Below are positions 43,459 through 52,362 of a stretch of 64,000 bases of DNA, one piece after another; the first letter of the stretch is position 1; each line of letters opens with the position of its first letter. This DNA comes from Lysinibacillus sp. FSL W8-0992 (GTDB lineage Bacteria; Bacillota; Bacilli; Bacillales_A; Planococcaceae): the NCBI RefSeq assembly GCF_038008685.1, contig NZ_JBBOZQ010000001.1:3286001-3350000 (forward strand). Direction: 5' to 3'. Below the pieces are notes generated by a model. The model saw only the letters and a list, made by a program, of their open reading frames with translations, ran no database searches and was not told the origin of the DNA. A program made the position numbers and the translations under genes.

Positions 43459-45186
43459 TTATTTCATGATGCGGAAACGATGCAGAGAAATAAACAAACT
43501 TAAAAGTTTATTCACTACCGGCTCCCCTTCGTTGCGGTTACCCATTTCTTCCAAAGCTGCATCAATGGCGTCAGCACTATTAGTTAATTCATCCACAGTC
43601 ATATTAGCCATGGCGCCATAAATTTCAAGAGGCATCACACTTTTAATCGCTTTATCGTCTGATACAATACATGCTCCAGAATATTTATCAACTTCTTTTG
43701 CACAGAAGCACATCTCTTCACTTTCCTGTCCAACTACAACGAAATACGGTGATGGCGCTGACCAGAAAGTTGCTACTGCACCATGTTCGATATAAACACC
43801 TTTAAATAATCCATTTACAACATGGCGTTTTCCATCTGCATATCGTTGGATAACAGACAGGCGGCTTAATTTCTCACCTTGATATTCCGGAATAATCTTG
43901 CCATTTACTATTGGCACCCAAATTTCTTGGTAAAACTTTTCATGACCTCGCCCATATACATCAAATAAATAGACTTTTGCTTTTTTCCCATCTTCGGAAA
44001 CTTCAAAAGGTACAATGTCTAACTCAGCCGGTGTTAAGTCCTCTAAACCCTGTACACCCTCCGTACACATGGAAGAGTAGTCTATCTCGATTTTCTTTAA
44101 TAATTTTTTGCCCTGTGCAATCAATTCACCATCTTTAAATACATAAAGTGGATTTATTTTCGATAAGCTGTCTGTCAATACAATGTCTGCAAAACGCCCA
44201 GGTGTTAAAGATCCAATTTGATCTTCCATGTGGTAGGATTTGGCTGTATTTAATGTTGCCATTTTAATAGCTTTTATCGGGCTGATCCCCATCTCCGTAC
44301 AGAGTGAGATAATCCAATCCATATGCCCCATCTTAAGTAACCTTTCAATTGAGATATTATCCGTACATAACATAAAATTATCTGTTGGAAATTTACGGTC
44401 TACAATGGAACGAAGCAATGTTTTTATTACTTCACTGCTCCCTACACCAAACTTAATTTGGGTTGGAAAACCGTAACGAATACTTTTCTCAATATCGTCC
44501 CCATTCCAAACATCATGATTATTGGATGTACCAATGGCAGGTAAATAATTTAAGATCATATCTGGAAGAGCAGTCAAGCCCCAATGCCCGTTCATAAATC
44601 CCCCTTTTTCTCTTACCCAGGAAGCCTTCAGGAAGTCATCCTCATCCCCCTTACTATAAGTAAAATGTTCAAATTCGCCTAGCCCGATTACTGGCTCCAT
44701 ATTTAAGACTTCCTCCGTTACCGATGCTGCTACTTTCTTTCCAGGGGCAAATGCATATAATCTGTAGGGCAATTTTTCATAATCACGGAATAGACCTTGA
44801 GCCGCTCTTACCCCATCCTCACCAGCTGCACTTAGAAGGTCTAAGGTTTCCGCAAATATTGTCGTTGTTCCATTAGGGACCATTGCTTCGCCCAAGGCTA
44901 CTGGATGAGCCAGCTGAGATTCGAAATGCAAATGTGCATCTATTAATCCTGGAATAGCGTATAGCCCTTGTCCATCAAATACTTCTTTTACTTTAGCGAT
45001 TGATTCATCTGGATTTAGAGCTACAATACGCTTATCATAGATTAGTAAAGACCCTTGATAGACCGTTTCCCCATGCACATCCAAAATATTTACATTTTTA
45101 ATAAGCAGATCTGCTTCCATTCTACCGTTTAAAATCTCGTAAATATCCCGGACTTTCTCAAGATGATTCGTCTCTTTTTGTTTCAT
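43459..45186 (-). CDS. Adenine deaminase family amidohydrolase
   Basis: 575 residues. Binuclear metal amidohydrolase fold with DAHLHFES at 83-90 (family motif DxHxHxES), a Glu-rich GEFEHF loop, the GRFADIVLTD metal-Asp turn, and the C-terminal adenine deaminase domain ending LLSLFISLHRF. Known members turn adenine into hypoxanthine and ammonia. Expression appears to be governed by the LacI protein at 45487, whose probable operators form an array directly upstream. Another purine or pyrimidine derivative as substrate remains possible. Confidence 0.83.
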   Translation of the reverse strand: MKQKETNHLEKVRDIYEILNGRMEADLLIKNVNILDVHGETVYQGSLLIYDKRIVALNPDESIAKVKEVFDGQGLYAIPGLIDAHLHFESQLAHPVALGEAMVPNGTTTIFAETLDLLSAAGEDGVRAAQGLFRDYEKLPYRLYAFAPGKKVAASVTEEVLNMEPVIGLGEFEHFTYSKGDEDDFLKASWVREKGGFMNGHWGLTALPDMILNYLPAIGTSNNHDVWNGDDIEKSIRYGFPTQIKFGVGSSEVIKTLLRSIVDRKFPTDNFMLCTDNISIERLLKMGHMDWIISLCTEMGISPIKAIKMATLNTAKSYHMEDQIGSLTPGRFADIVLTDSLSKINPLYVFKDGELIAQGKKLLKKIEIDYSSMCTEGVQGLEDLTPAELDIVPFEVSEDGKKAKVYLFDVYGRGHEKFYQEIWVPIVNGKIIPEYQGEKLSRLSVIQRYADGKRHVVNGLFKGVYIEHGAVATFWSAPSPYFVVVGQESEEMCFCAKEVDKYSGACIVSDDKAIKSVMPLEIYGAMANMTVDELTNSADAIDAALEEMGNRNEGEPVVNKLLSLFISLHRFRIMK

Positions 45187-45264
45187 AGTTCGTTCTCCCT
45201 TTCGTTATATATTGATGTTTTATAAGAAGAGCAGTGCTCTTAACCTATCGAAAATAACTTATTA

Positions 45265-45440
45265 GTTAAACGATTAACTAATTGTTTTAATAGTAGTGGT
45301 TAAACGATTAACTAAATAGATGTATTTCTTTTGTTAATCGTTTAACCACATTGGTACATTAACTTCAGATTAAATTGGTTAAACGTTTAACTAATTTAGA
45401 ATATCTTTTTAAATTAATGAAAAATAGTTAAACGTTTAAC
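45265..45440. promoter_or_regulatory. Array of five LacI-type operators before the deaminase gene
   Basis: Five near-identical 14-mers: GTTAAACGATTAAC at 45265-45278 and 45299-45312, GTTAATCGTTTAAC at 45333-45346, and perfect GTTAAACGTTTAAC at 45378-45391 and 45427-45440. Start spacings are 34, 34, 45 and 49 bases. The central CG is the usual LacI/GalR-type core. The array fills the 300-base gap between lacI and the deaminase gene; the nearest site is 79 bases from its start. Confidence 0.85.
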
Positions 45441-45486
45441 CAATAGTTCCTTATATTTGCTTCTATTTAAATTTATTTTACAAAAA

Positions 45487-46464
45487 TCATGAAGATTTCC
45501 GTTCAACAATAAACGGTTCTAAAATAGTTACTGGCTCAAACTTTTCTTTTTGAATTTCACTCAGAATAATCTCAGCACTTCTTATGCCTAATTCCTGATT
45601 CTGCAAATCCACACAAGTTAGCTCAGGTGTAGAAATTTGGGACAATAGAGAATTCCCCAAACTCAAAACAGCAAGATCCTCACATATCCGAACATCACGA
45701 TGAACTAGTGCCTTAGTTAAATAAACTGCACTCAATTCATTCAGGACAAATGCACCATCAATATTGTTTTCAAGAAGAATTGGCACACAATCTTTTGATA
45801 AATTCATATTATCGTCGATTTCTATAATTAAAGGCTTTTGCTCATACTTGCTTGCTTGACTAATTCCTTCCAAGAATAATTCAAGTACATCGTTAGGCAA
45901 CTTTTTATGAACTAAAGCTAATTTATTTTTACCTTTTGAAAATAGATATTCTGCCCCTATCCTACCTGCTTTGGTTAAATCCGGATACACTAATGGAAAA
46001 CCGGAGTACGGAATACATCTATTTGCATAGACAACAGGAATACCACATTCTAAAAAACTAGGAATATTATCTTTAAATGATAGGTCCGAAAATAACCCAA
46101 TAATGATAATTCCAGCTACCATATTTTCACGCATAAGTTGTAGTATTTCATTTTCACTTAAATTTAAATTGTCTACTTCATAAATAAATAAATTATAATG
46201 ATGTTTTCCTAAAGTTTGACTGATTCCAGAAGTGATCTCAGAATAATAAAGACTATTAATCTTTGGTAAGATTACCGCAACATTCGTAGTTTCCTTACGT
46301 TTTAATGCTTTTGCAACTACATTTGGTACATATCCCAGTTCTTTAATAGCGAGTTGGATTCTTTCCTCTGTTTCTTTTTTCACAACAATATTTTGGTTTA
46401 AATATCTAGAAACGGTACAAGCACTTACATTAGCGTGTTCTGCAATATCTTTCAGAGTTGTCAT
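45487..46464 (-). CDS. LacI-family transcriptional regulator
   Basis: 325 residues. N-terminal LacI helix-turn-helix (TLKDIAEHANVSACTVSRYL), hinge helix (PNVVAKALKR), then a periplasmic-binding-protein fold for the effector. It is followed by five operators and then the deaminase gene, and preceded by two more overlapping sites, so it probably represses the deaminase and itself. The effector is not evident; a purine or its derivative would fit the context. Confidence 0.88.
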   Translation of the reverse strand: MTTLKDIAEHANVSACTVSRYLNQNIVVKKETEERIQLAIKELGYVPNVVAKALKRKETTNVAVILPKINSLYYSEITSGISQTLGKHHYNLFIYEVDNLNLSENEILQLMRENMVAGIIIIGLFSDLSFKDNIPSFLECGIPVVYANRCIPYSGFPLVYPDLTKAGRIGAEYLFSKGKNKLALVHKKLPNDVLELFLEGISQASKYEQKPLIIEIDDNMNLSKDCVPILLENNIDGAFVLNELSAVYLTKALVHRDVRICEDLAVLSLGNSLLSQISTPELTCVDLQNQELGIRSAEIILSEIQKEKFEPVTILEPFIVERKSS

Positions 46465-46484
46465 ATCAAATCTCCTTGCCTTTA

Positions 46485-46511
46485 GTTAAACGTTTTAGTA
46501 AATCGTTTAAC
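46485..46511. promoter_or_regulatory. Two overlapping operators upstream of lacI
   Basis: GTTAAACGTTTTAG at 46485-46498 and GTAAATCGTTTAAC at 46498-46511, each close to the 14-mers at 45265-45440 and sharing one base. They sit 21 bases before the lacI start, suited to autorepression. The rest of the gap to 46750 shows nothing. Confidence 0.75.
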
Positions 46512-46750
46512 CTTTTATAAAAACAAAATATCATGTTAATAACTTAATTGCAAGAAAATTCTGTACATTATTCCAAAATAGTTGTAACTTTGAATGCATT
46601 TTTTGCACCTAAAGTTACTCGTCGGACTCACTATATGAAAATATAATGTTGTACTTATTAACTTTTAAAGTAGTAGTATTCCCCATAATATAGCAAGATT
46701 TTTTGAGTGAAATGGAATCATCTCAAGTTCAACAAATATTTAATAAAAAA

Positions 46751-46795
46751 AGACTGTCAACAAACTCCATATGTTTTCGAGTTTGTTGACAGTCT
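46751..46795 (-). terminator. Terminator of telA
   Basis: AGACTGTCAACAAACTC and its exact complement form a 17-bp stem with an 11-base loop, right after the telA stop on the minus strand, followed there by TTTTTT. Confidence 0.85.
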
Positions 46796-46804
46796 ATGCA
46801 ATCA

Positions 46805-47974
46805 TTACATTTTTTTTAATTTTTCATATTCAAGCTGTAATTTTTCGATACGTTTGCGACCTTCCTCGCGGTTTCTCGCAGTTTCTGCTTGAATTTGCTT
46901 TGTTTCTTGAATACCGGCCATAATTGTTTGCCATGTTGTTTCAATAGTTTCGATTTTAATGCTTGGGCTACCAGCAGCGCGTGCAATATTGACACTGTTT
47001 TTGCTAATGTTTTCTGCATTGCGCACAAGCATTTCATTTGTGCGGCGATCCAGTTCACTCATTGAATCTGAGATAAGCTTTTGGCGCTTTAATGTTACTG
47101 CATGGATTAAACCTTGTTTAAAAATTGGAATAGTCGTTACAAATGCAGAGTTTATTTTACCGATTAGATGATTATTACCTTGCTGCATTAAGCGAATTTG
47201 TGGTGCAGATTGGAACGATACTTGCTGTGCCATTTCTAAATCATAACGTCGCTGCTCAAGTAATTCTAAAGCACGTTGCATCGTTTCAAATTCCATTGCA
47301 GCTAGTTGGTCACCTGTTTGCGCTTTTTGCTCTAACATTGGTAATGCAGCACGAACTTCATCTGCCTTTACTTCAATCGCCGCAACAAATTTACTTAATG
47401 TTTGGAAATAATCTAAGTTTTGGTCATATAAGTTTTCCAAGTCGATAGTATTACGTTTCATTTCAACTTCATACTTTTGAATTTCACGATAAATTACATC
47501 AACTTCTTTATTCATGCTGTCATATTTAGATAAAAATCTTTCTAATTGTTCTTTTCCTTTGCTAAACAACTTTGTAAGAAAGCCCGCTTTTTTCTGTTCT
47601 GCAAAATCTTGCGGATCGAATTTATCCATCACTTTATTTAAATTATTTAACAATACACTGGATTCTTCCAGCTTACTAGCTCTCATTGTTGCCAGCATTT
47701 TATCTGAAAATGTAGAAATGCCATTCGCCGTTTCTTTTCCTAGCTCTAACATAGCGATTTGGTCTTTTACATCAATTTTTTGAGCAAGTGCATGAACCTC
47801 TGGATCCTTCTTTAAAGCAAGCTGATTTTGAGCAATTTGTGATAGTTCTTGCTCAGAAATCAATGTCGGTGTTTGCAATGGTTCAGCTTGCATTAATGGG
47901 TTAGGTTGTAGTAGTGGTTTTTCAGTTGCGAATGGATCTTTTGATTTAAATAGGTCATTGTTCATTTCAGACAT
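46805..47974 (-). CDS. telA: TelA-family toxic anion/tellurite resistance protein
   Basis: 389 residues, soluble and highly helical. The conserved core (MQRALELLEQRRYDLEMAQQ, RLMQQGNNHLIGKINSAFVT, IPIFKQGL) is the TelA/KlaA signature. Linked to tellurite and cell-envelope stress resistance; the mechanism is unknown. It usually sits beside a YceG-like partner or TerD genes, but here it is alone with its own terminator. Confidence 0.9.
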   Translation of the reverse strand: MSEMNNDLFKSKDPFATEKPLLQPNPLMQAEPLQTPTLISEQELSQIAQNQLALKKDPEVHALAQKIDVKDQIAMLELGKETANGISTFSDKMLATMRASKLEESSVLLNNLNKVMDKFDPQDFAEQKKAGFLTKLFSKGKEQLERFLSKYDSMNKEVDVIYREIQKYEVEMKRNTIDLENLYDQNLDYFQTLSKFVAAIEVKADEVRAALPMLEQKAQTGDQLAAMEFETMQRALELLEQRRYDLEMAQQVSFQSAPQIRLMQQGNNHLIGKINSAFVTTIPIFKQGLIHAVTLKRQKLISDSMSELDRRTNEMLVRNAENISKNSVNIARAAGSPSIKIETIETTWQTIMAGIQETKQIQAETARNREEGRKRIEKLQLEYEKLKKM

Positions 47975-48065
47975 AAGTAATACCCCCTGCGATTAATCTC
48001 TTCTATTACATACGATTAGTAGATGAAAAAGTTTCATCTGTTTTACCAATACACGTTCGATTTAG

Positions 48066-48284
48066 TTAAAGTTTCGGTCTAATGGGCAGTTTAAATGCGT
48101 AGTATTTAGCTCTTTCACAGAGCAGTCCATCATTCCTTCTCCTCAAATTATAGCCTGTTTGAACTAAAAATTCGACTGAATCTTCAATCCGCCTTACATC
48201 TTTTCTAAAAATCAGTATATTGATGTCGAAAACAGCTATATCCCAATAGCCGTCAGACTGTAAGCAATAGCTTAGAGAACTCAT
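48066..48284 (-). CDS. Possible small protein or gene remnant
   Basis: A 72-residue frame (MSSLSYCLQSDGYWDIAVFD to the stop at 48066) in the otherwise gene-free stretch 47975-48524. No ribosome site is seen and an in-frame TAG directly precedes the ATG. It is not recognised and may be a random or decayed frame. Confidence 0.25.
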   Translation of the reverse strand: MSSLSYCLQSDGYWDIAVFDINILIFRKDVRRIEDSVEFLVQTGYNLRRRNDGLLCERAKYYAFKLPIRPKL

Positions 48285-48364
48285 CTACTTTAACCATGTT
48301 GCATTTATAAAAGTTACCCCGTTTCCTTTGTGTGCAGGTTAGTAGTACCAATTATTTCAGTTAA

Positions 48365-48480
48365 TTATACACGTTGATTAGCGTGGAAAGCGTGTCACTT
48401 CAGCAGGAACAGACAAGCTTAAAATTAGTTGCAGCCGTGTCTGCGCTAAGGGAGTGATTAGAACGGGAATTACCGTTTTC
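48365..48480. repeat. Possible decayed intergenic repeat
   Basis: The segment CGTTGATTAGCGTGGAAAGC followed by GTCACTTCAGCAGGAACAG recalls repeats common in Lysinibacillus intergenic DNA (recalled, not searched). It has a GC content above its surroundings and no coding potential. Confidence 0.3.
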
Positions 48481-48490
48481 TTTATTTAAA

Positions 48491-48518
48491 AAAGCAGCTA
48501 CTTTTAAATAGCTGCTTT
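48491..48518 (-). terminator. Terminator of the ABC-2 operon
   Basis: AAAGCAGCTA and TAGCTGCTTT with an 8-base loop, 7 bases past the permease stop on the minus strand, followed there by TTT. Confidence 0.8.
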
Positions 48519-48524
48519 CCATCA

Positions 48525-49775
48525 TTATGTTGTTACTTTTAATACCGTTTTGAACTTTTGAATCACGCCGCCTGTACTATATGTTAAGACGCTACGTTTG
48601 TAGAATGATAAGCTAAATAAATATGCAACAATAATTGTCACTACTAAAATGCCAAGTGATAGTAAAGGCTCAATCATACCTATATCTGTCGCTCCAATAC
48701 GCATTGGCATTACCATACCCGATGTGAAAGGAATATAAGAGAAAACTTTAATAATAATTGTATCGGGATTACCAATTCCCGAAAGCATTACATAAAAGCC
48801 AATTAAGGTAATCATCATTGCAGGCATTAGCACTTGACCTGCTTCCTCTACTTTAGACACCAATGAGCCAAATAATGCGCCAACAATCAAGTATAAAACA
48901 ATTGTTAACAGTAAAAACAGGATTGCATAAAGCACATATCCAAGCGATAATTCCTTAACAATACTTGCTGCCATTTCCCAAATAACGCCGTCTTTCGCGA
49001 ACTTTGCATAGAAAAGGAAGACAACTGCAATAATCGCCATTTGTGTCATTGCAAGTAGCAGGACACCTGCAATTTTTGCTTTAAAATGCGTGGCAGGTTT
49101 CACACTTACTAATAGCATTTCCATAGCGCGTGAGCCTTTTTCAGAAGCAATTTCAGTTGTAATCATCGATAAAAATGTGGAAATAAAGAAGTAAATTAAA
49201 ATGCCGACAGCATAGGATACCCATAGCCCTGATTGTTTCTCTTCCTCACTTTTTCCACCAGTAGTTTCTTCATTTAAATTTTTATTTGAAATAATCGTTT
49301 TGGCAGCCATTATTTGAGCTGCCTGCTCTGACGATAGGGATAGTTTTTGTACAGCGTAATGCTGTCCAGCATATTGCAATAAAGAAGATATCGTCGATTG
49401 ATCATTTAATTTCAAAGGTTTAAACGTTGAAATTTCTGCATGCAACTGACCGTTCTGATCACTCACTTCAACAATAGCAGCAAGTTCCCCATCTTTTACT
49501 TTTTGCTCTAACTTCTCTAGATTTGTCTCATCTTGAATAAACGCCATATCACTATTAGACACAAAGATTCCACTTAAATCTGCTGTCGTATCATTAACAA
49601 TAGCGATTTGCTGTGCTTCATCGTTCCCTGTGAAGAGCTCTTTAATATCTGACCAAAAAATAGCAACAGACATTGCAAGCACGTATAGAAGCGTCATTAA
49701 AATAAATGATTTTGATTTCAATTTTGATCTATATAATTGCTTCATTAACAAACTAAACTTCGACAATGCTGCCAC
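48525..49775 (-). CDS. ABC-2 type permease (NatB-like)
   Basis: 416 residues. One N-terminal helix, a large extracellular loop (about 45-190) and five C-terminal helices, with TEIASEKGSRAMEMLLVSVK, the conserved NatB/ABC-2 turn. It overlaps the ATPase gene by 23 bases. In Bacillus NatAB exports sodium; here the cargo is unknown, and membrane stress or drug response is equally possible given the PadR control. Confidence 0.85.
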   Translation of the reverse strand: MAALSKFSLLMKQLYRSKLKSKSFILMTLLYVLAMSVAIFWSDIKELFTGNDEAQQIAIVNDTTADLSGIFVSNSDMAFIQDETNLEKLEQKVKDGELAAIVEVSDQNGQLHAEISTFKPLKLNDQSTISSLLQYAGQHYAVQKLSLSSEQAAQIMAAKTIISNKNLNEETTGGKSEEEKQSGLWVSYAVGILIYFFISTFLSMITTEIASEKGSRAMEMLLVSVKPATHFKAKIAGVLLLAMTQMAIIAVVFLFYAKFAKDGVIWEMAASIVKELSLGYVLYAILFLLLTIVLYLIVGALFGSLVSKVEEAGQVLMPAMMITLIGFYVMLSGIGNPDTIIIKVFSYIPFTSGMVMPMRIGATDIGMIEPLLSLGILVVTIIVAYLFSLSFYKRSVLTYSTGGVIQKFKTVLKVTT

Positions 49776-50658
49776 CTACCTTATCTTTAAAAATTTCATC
49801 CAGTGTTAAATAGTCTAAGCTAAATTTTTCGATGTACTTACCAGCAGATAAACGTTGGAAAATACTTTCTGCATAATGCTCATCCTCAAGCATTAACACT
49901 GTTTGCTCTTTTTCCACACGTATGTCTTTAACACCTTCGAGCTGAAGTAACTCCGTAGTAGAATAATCAGTTCGTACAGACAGCTTCGTTTTGCCATACT
50001 GTTTCTTTAAATCTAATAAACTGCCGGAAAAAAGTGATACTCCCCGCTTCAGAAGACATAAGTGATCACAAAGTTCTTCGACATTATCCATTTGGTGACT
50101 CGAAAATAAAATCGTTGTTCCTTGTTCTTTTAGCAGTAAAATGGCATCTTTCAGTAAATCTTTATTCACTGGGTCAAGACCACTAAAAGGCTCATCTAAA
50201 ATTAAAAATTGTGGTTTATGAATAAAGCTTGCAATTAACTGTACCTTTTGTTGATTTCCTTTAGACAACGTCTCCGCTTTATCTTTGCGTTTTTCTTCTA
50301 AATCAAAACGGCTAATCCAGAAATCAATATCCATCTTAAGCTCTGCTTTTTTCATGCCTCGTAGCTCTCCGAAAAAGTAGAGCTGCTCCTCAACCTTCAT
50401 TGTTGGGAAAATTCCACGTTCCTCTGGTAAATAACCAAGGACGTCACGGTTTATTGAATTCACAGGCTTTCCATTCCATGATATCGTGCCTGCTGTAGTT
50501 TCCTGCAAGTCTAAAATCATGCGGAATGTCGTTGTCTTTCCTGCACCATTTTGACCAATTAATCCAAAAATTTCCCCTTTTTCAATCGTGAAATTTAAAT
50601 TATCAACCGCTGTGAAATCTTTGTACTTTTTTGTGACCTGCTGTAATTGTAATGTCAT
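49753..50658 (-). CDS. ABC transporter ATPase (NatA-like)
   Basis: 301 residues. Walker A GQNGAGKTT is at 35-43, the signature is LSKGNQQKVQL and Walker B is FLILDEPFSGLDP; all are intact. DUF4162-like C-terminal tail. Overlaps the permease gene, with which it forms the exporter; lies 11 bases after the DUF2812 gene. Confidence 0.88.
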   Translation of the reverse strand: MTLQLQQVTKKYKDFTAVDNLNFTIEKGEIFGLIGQNGAGKTTTFRMILDLQETTAGTISWNGKPVNSINRDVLGYLPEERGIFPTMKVEEQLYFFGELRGMKKAELKMDIDFWISRFDLEEKRKDKAETLSKGNQQKVQLIASFIHKPQFLILDEPFSGLDPVNKDLLKDAILLLKEQGTTILFSSHQMDNVEELCDHLCLLKRGVSLFSGSLLDLKKQYGKTKLSVRTDYSTTELLQLEGVKDIRVEKEQTVLMLEDEHYAESIFQRLSAGKYIEKFSLDYLTLDEIFKDKVGGSIVEV

Positions 50659-50669
50659 ATTTATCCTCC

Positions 50670-51200
50670 TTACCCCTCAAATATATGTAAATCATGTTCT
50701 AGATGCTTTTTGCGTCTTTGAATTTTTCTAATTGGTACATACATTAAAACCCCTAAAAATACATTTAAAAAACCAAGATTAATAGATATAAACGTTGTTG
50801 GAGATGCTGTAAGCCCCGTGAATATATTGAAAAATCCTATTAAAATACTTAGAATGGCAACTGGAATAAACAGCCTACTAATTGATTTTAAATATTTTAT
50901 TTTAGAAGGTGCATCTGAGTATAATTCAAATGCTCCATCAGCTGCTTCTTTACGATAATATGCCCAAACACCGAATTTAGAAACACATTCAATATTTAAC
51001 GACTCTAAAAATTCACAATAATCTTTCTTTTCACCTACTACCAATTCATTACGATAAATATATTTTCCAGGCTCGCCTTGTTCAAATACAAAGAAGCTGA
51101 TTATATTTCTTCGTAAATGCCATCCTTGTTCGGCCATTTTATTGACCCATTTCTCTTCTTTTTCATAGTCCAGAAAAAAGCGAAATTTAATTTTTTTCAT
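50670..51200 (-). CDS. DUF2812 membrane protein
   Basis: 176 residues. The N-terminal soluble DUF2812 part (FRFFLDYEKEEKWVNKMAEQGWHLRR) is followed by two membrane helices (about 105-130 and 135-155). DUF2812 genes regularly lie between PadR regulators and ABC-2 exporters, as here, and are thought to be accessory or sensing parts; their exact function is unknown. Confidence 0.85.
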   Translation of the reverse strand: MKKIKFRFFLDYEKEEKWVNKMAEQGWHLRRNIISFFVFEQGEPGKYIYRNELVVGEKKDYCEFLESLNIECVSKFGVWAYYRKEAADGAFELYSDAPSKIKYLKSISRLFIPVAILSILIGFFNIFTGLTASPTTFISINLGFLNVFLGVLMYVPIRKIQRRKKHLEHDLHIFEG

Positions 51201-51227
51201 ATCAACACCTCTTATAAAAAATGCGTT

Positions 51228-51548
51228 TTAGGCTTTCCCATTTGTTATACGGATACCATTGTCAAAAAGTTCCCTTAATCGTAAAATTTCATATTCTATT
51301 ACATTTTTCCCACTTTCCGTAATTATATATTCCTTCTTACGACCATCACCATCTAATGCTTCTATCCATTGTCGTTCCAACAATGTTTTAATAGCGCCAT
51401 ATATCGTACCTGCGCCAAGACGAACACGACCTTTACTCATTTCCTCGACTAATTGCATAATGCCATAGCCATGACGAGCTTCGAATAATGCTAATAAAAT
51501 ATAATAAACACCCTCTGTTAAAGGCGGATATTCCTGTGTTTGTGTCAT
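51228..51548 (-). CDS. PadR-family regulator
   Basis: 106 residues, winged helix (LTEGVYYILLALFEARHGYG, VRLGAGTIYGAIKTLLERQW) plus a short C-terminal helix. First gene of a four-gene operon with DUF2812 and the NatAB-like exporter. Palindromic ATATCG/CGATAT sites stand in its promoter region, so it likely represses its own operon until an envelope-active compound is sensed. Confidence 0.9.
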   Translation of the reverse strand: MTQTQEYPPLTEGVYYILLALFEARHGYGIMQLVEEMSKGRVRLGAGTIYGAIKTLLERQWIEALDGDGRKKEYIITESGKNVIEYEILRLRELFDNGIRITNGKA

Positions 51549-51579
51549 AAAAAATACCTCCCTCTATATCGCCAAACAA

Positions 51580-51624
51580 TATATCGACTGACGATATAAA
51601 TAAAATATATCAGCGCCCGATATA
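51580..51624. promoter_or_regulatory. PadR operator candidates
   Basis: TATATCG-ACTGA-CGATATA at 51580-51598 and TATATC-N7-GATATA at 51606-51624, with a half site at 51565. PadR-type regulators often recognise ATAT-rich palindromes with such spacing. They are 32-76 bases from the padR start. Confidence 0.65.
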
Positions 51625-51696
51625 GTTGTCAATGCCAAAACTGGCGAATGATTCTTTTTGAGCTATTGCTAATACAAATCACTCATGTTAATATGT

Positions 51697-51708
51697 AAGT
51701 AATCACTT
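51697..51708. promoter_or_regulatory. TetR operator candidate 1
   Basis: AAGTAATCACTT, imperfect palindrome 20 bases before the TetR start at 51729. It shares AAGTA and ACTT arms with the perfect site at 52333-52348. Confidence 0.55.
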
Positions 51709-51728
51709 GCATTGGAGGATGTATTTTA

Positions 51729-52310
51729 TTGACAACGAAAGAAACAGCAGAACGAATTATTGAAGCAGCCATACAGCTAATAAGTGAAAAGGGCTACACC
51801 GCAGCGACAACGAAGGCAATTGCCGACTTAGCACAGGTCAATGAAGTAACGATTTTTCGCCACTTTGGCAATAAACAAGGGATTTTAAAGACCATTGTGG
51901 ACAGATTTTCTTACAACCCTATTTTGCAAAAAATGATGCATGAAGAGGTTACATGGGATTTAGAAACAGATTTAAATCATTTTTCAATGAAATATTTTGA
52001 ATATATGATGTCTATAAAGGACCTTGTGATGATTGGCTTTAAGGAATCAATGCAATTTCCAGAAATCAGTAATGAAATAGCTAATGTTCCCCTTATCTTC
52101 AAAAATGAGTTAATTCAATATTTTGAGGAGATGCACCATAAAGGGAAAATCCGTGAGGTCAACTATGAAGCCGCTGCACTTTCTCTTATTGCCCTTAATT
52201 TCGGTCACTTTATTTCACGCGCTCGATTAGGTACGACCGTTTCTACCCTTCCAACTGAAGAACTGATTAACACAAGTGTTGCAATTTTTTCTAGGGGATT
52301 AATTTCCTAG
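51729..52310 (+). CDS. TetR-family regulator
   Basis: 193 residues from TTG 51729 (GGAGG at 51714-51718). The helix-turn-helix (KGYTAATTKAIADLAQVNEV then TIFRHFGNKQGILK) is clear. It precedes the ABC-2-like permease gene by 52 bases, and similar palindromes flank both starts, so it probably represses itself and the permease. Ligand unknown. Confidence 0.85.
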   Translation: MTTKETAERIIEAAIQLISEKGYTAATTKAIADLAQVNEVTIFRHFGNKQGILKTIVDRFSYNPILQKMMHEEVTWDLETDLNHFSMKYFEYMMSIKDLVMIGFKESMQFPEISNEIANVPLIFKNELIQYFEEMHHKGKIREVNYEAAALSLIALNFGHFISRARLGTTVSTLPTEELINTSVAIFSRGLIS

Positions 52311-52332
52311 AAAAAATTTTTCTCAGAGGTGC

Positions 52333-52348
52333 AAGTAAGTACTTACTT
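52333..52348. promoter_or_regulatory. TetR operator candidate 2
   Basis: AAGTAAGTACTTACTT, a perfect 16-bp palindrome directly before the ribosome site of the ABC-2-like permease gene. Its AAGTA...ACTT core matches the site at 51697-51708. Confidence 0.65.
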
Positions 52349-52362
52349 ATAGGAGGTTTATA

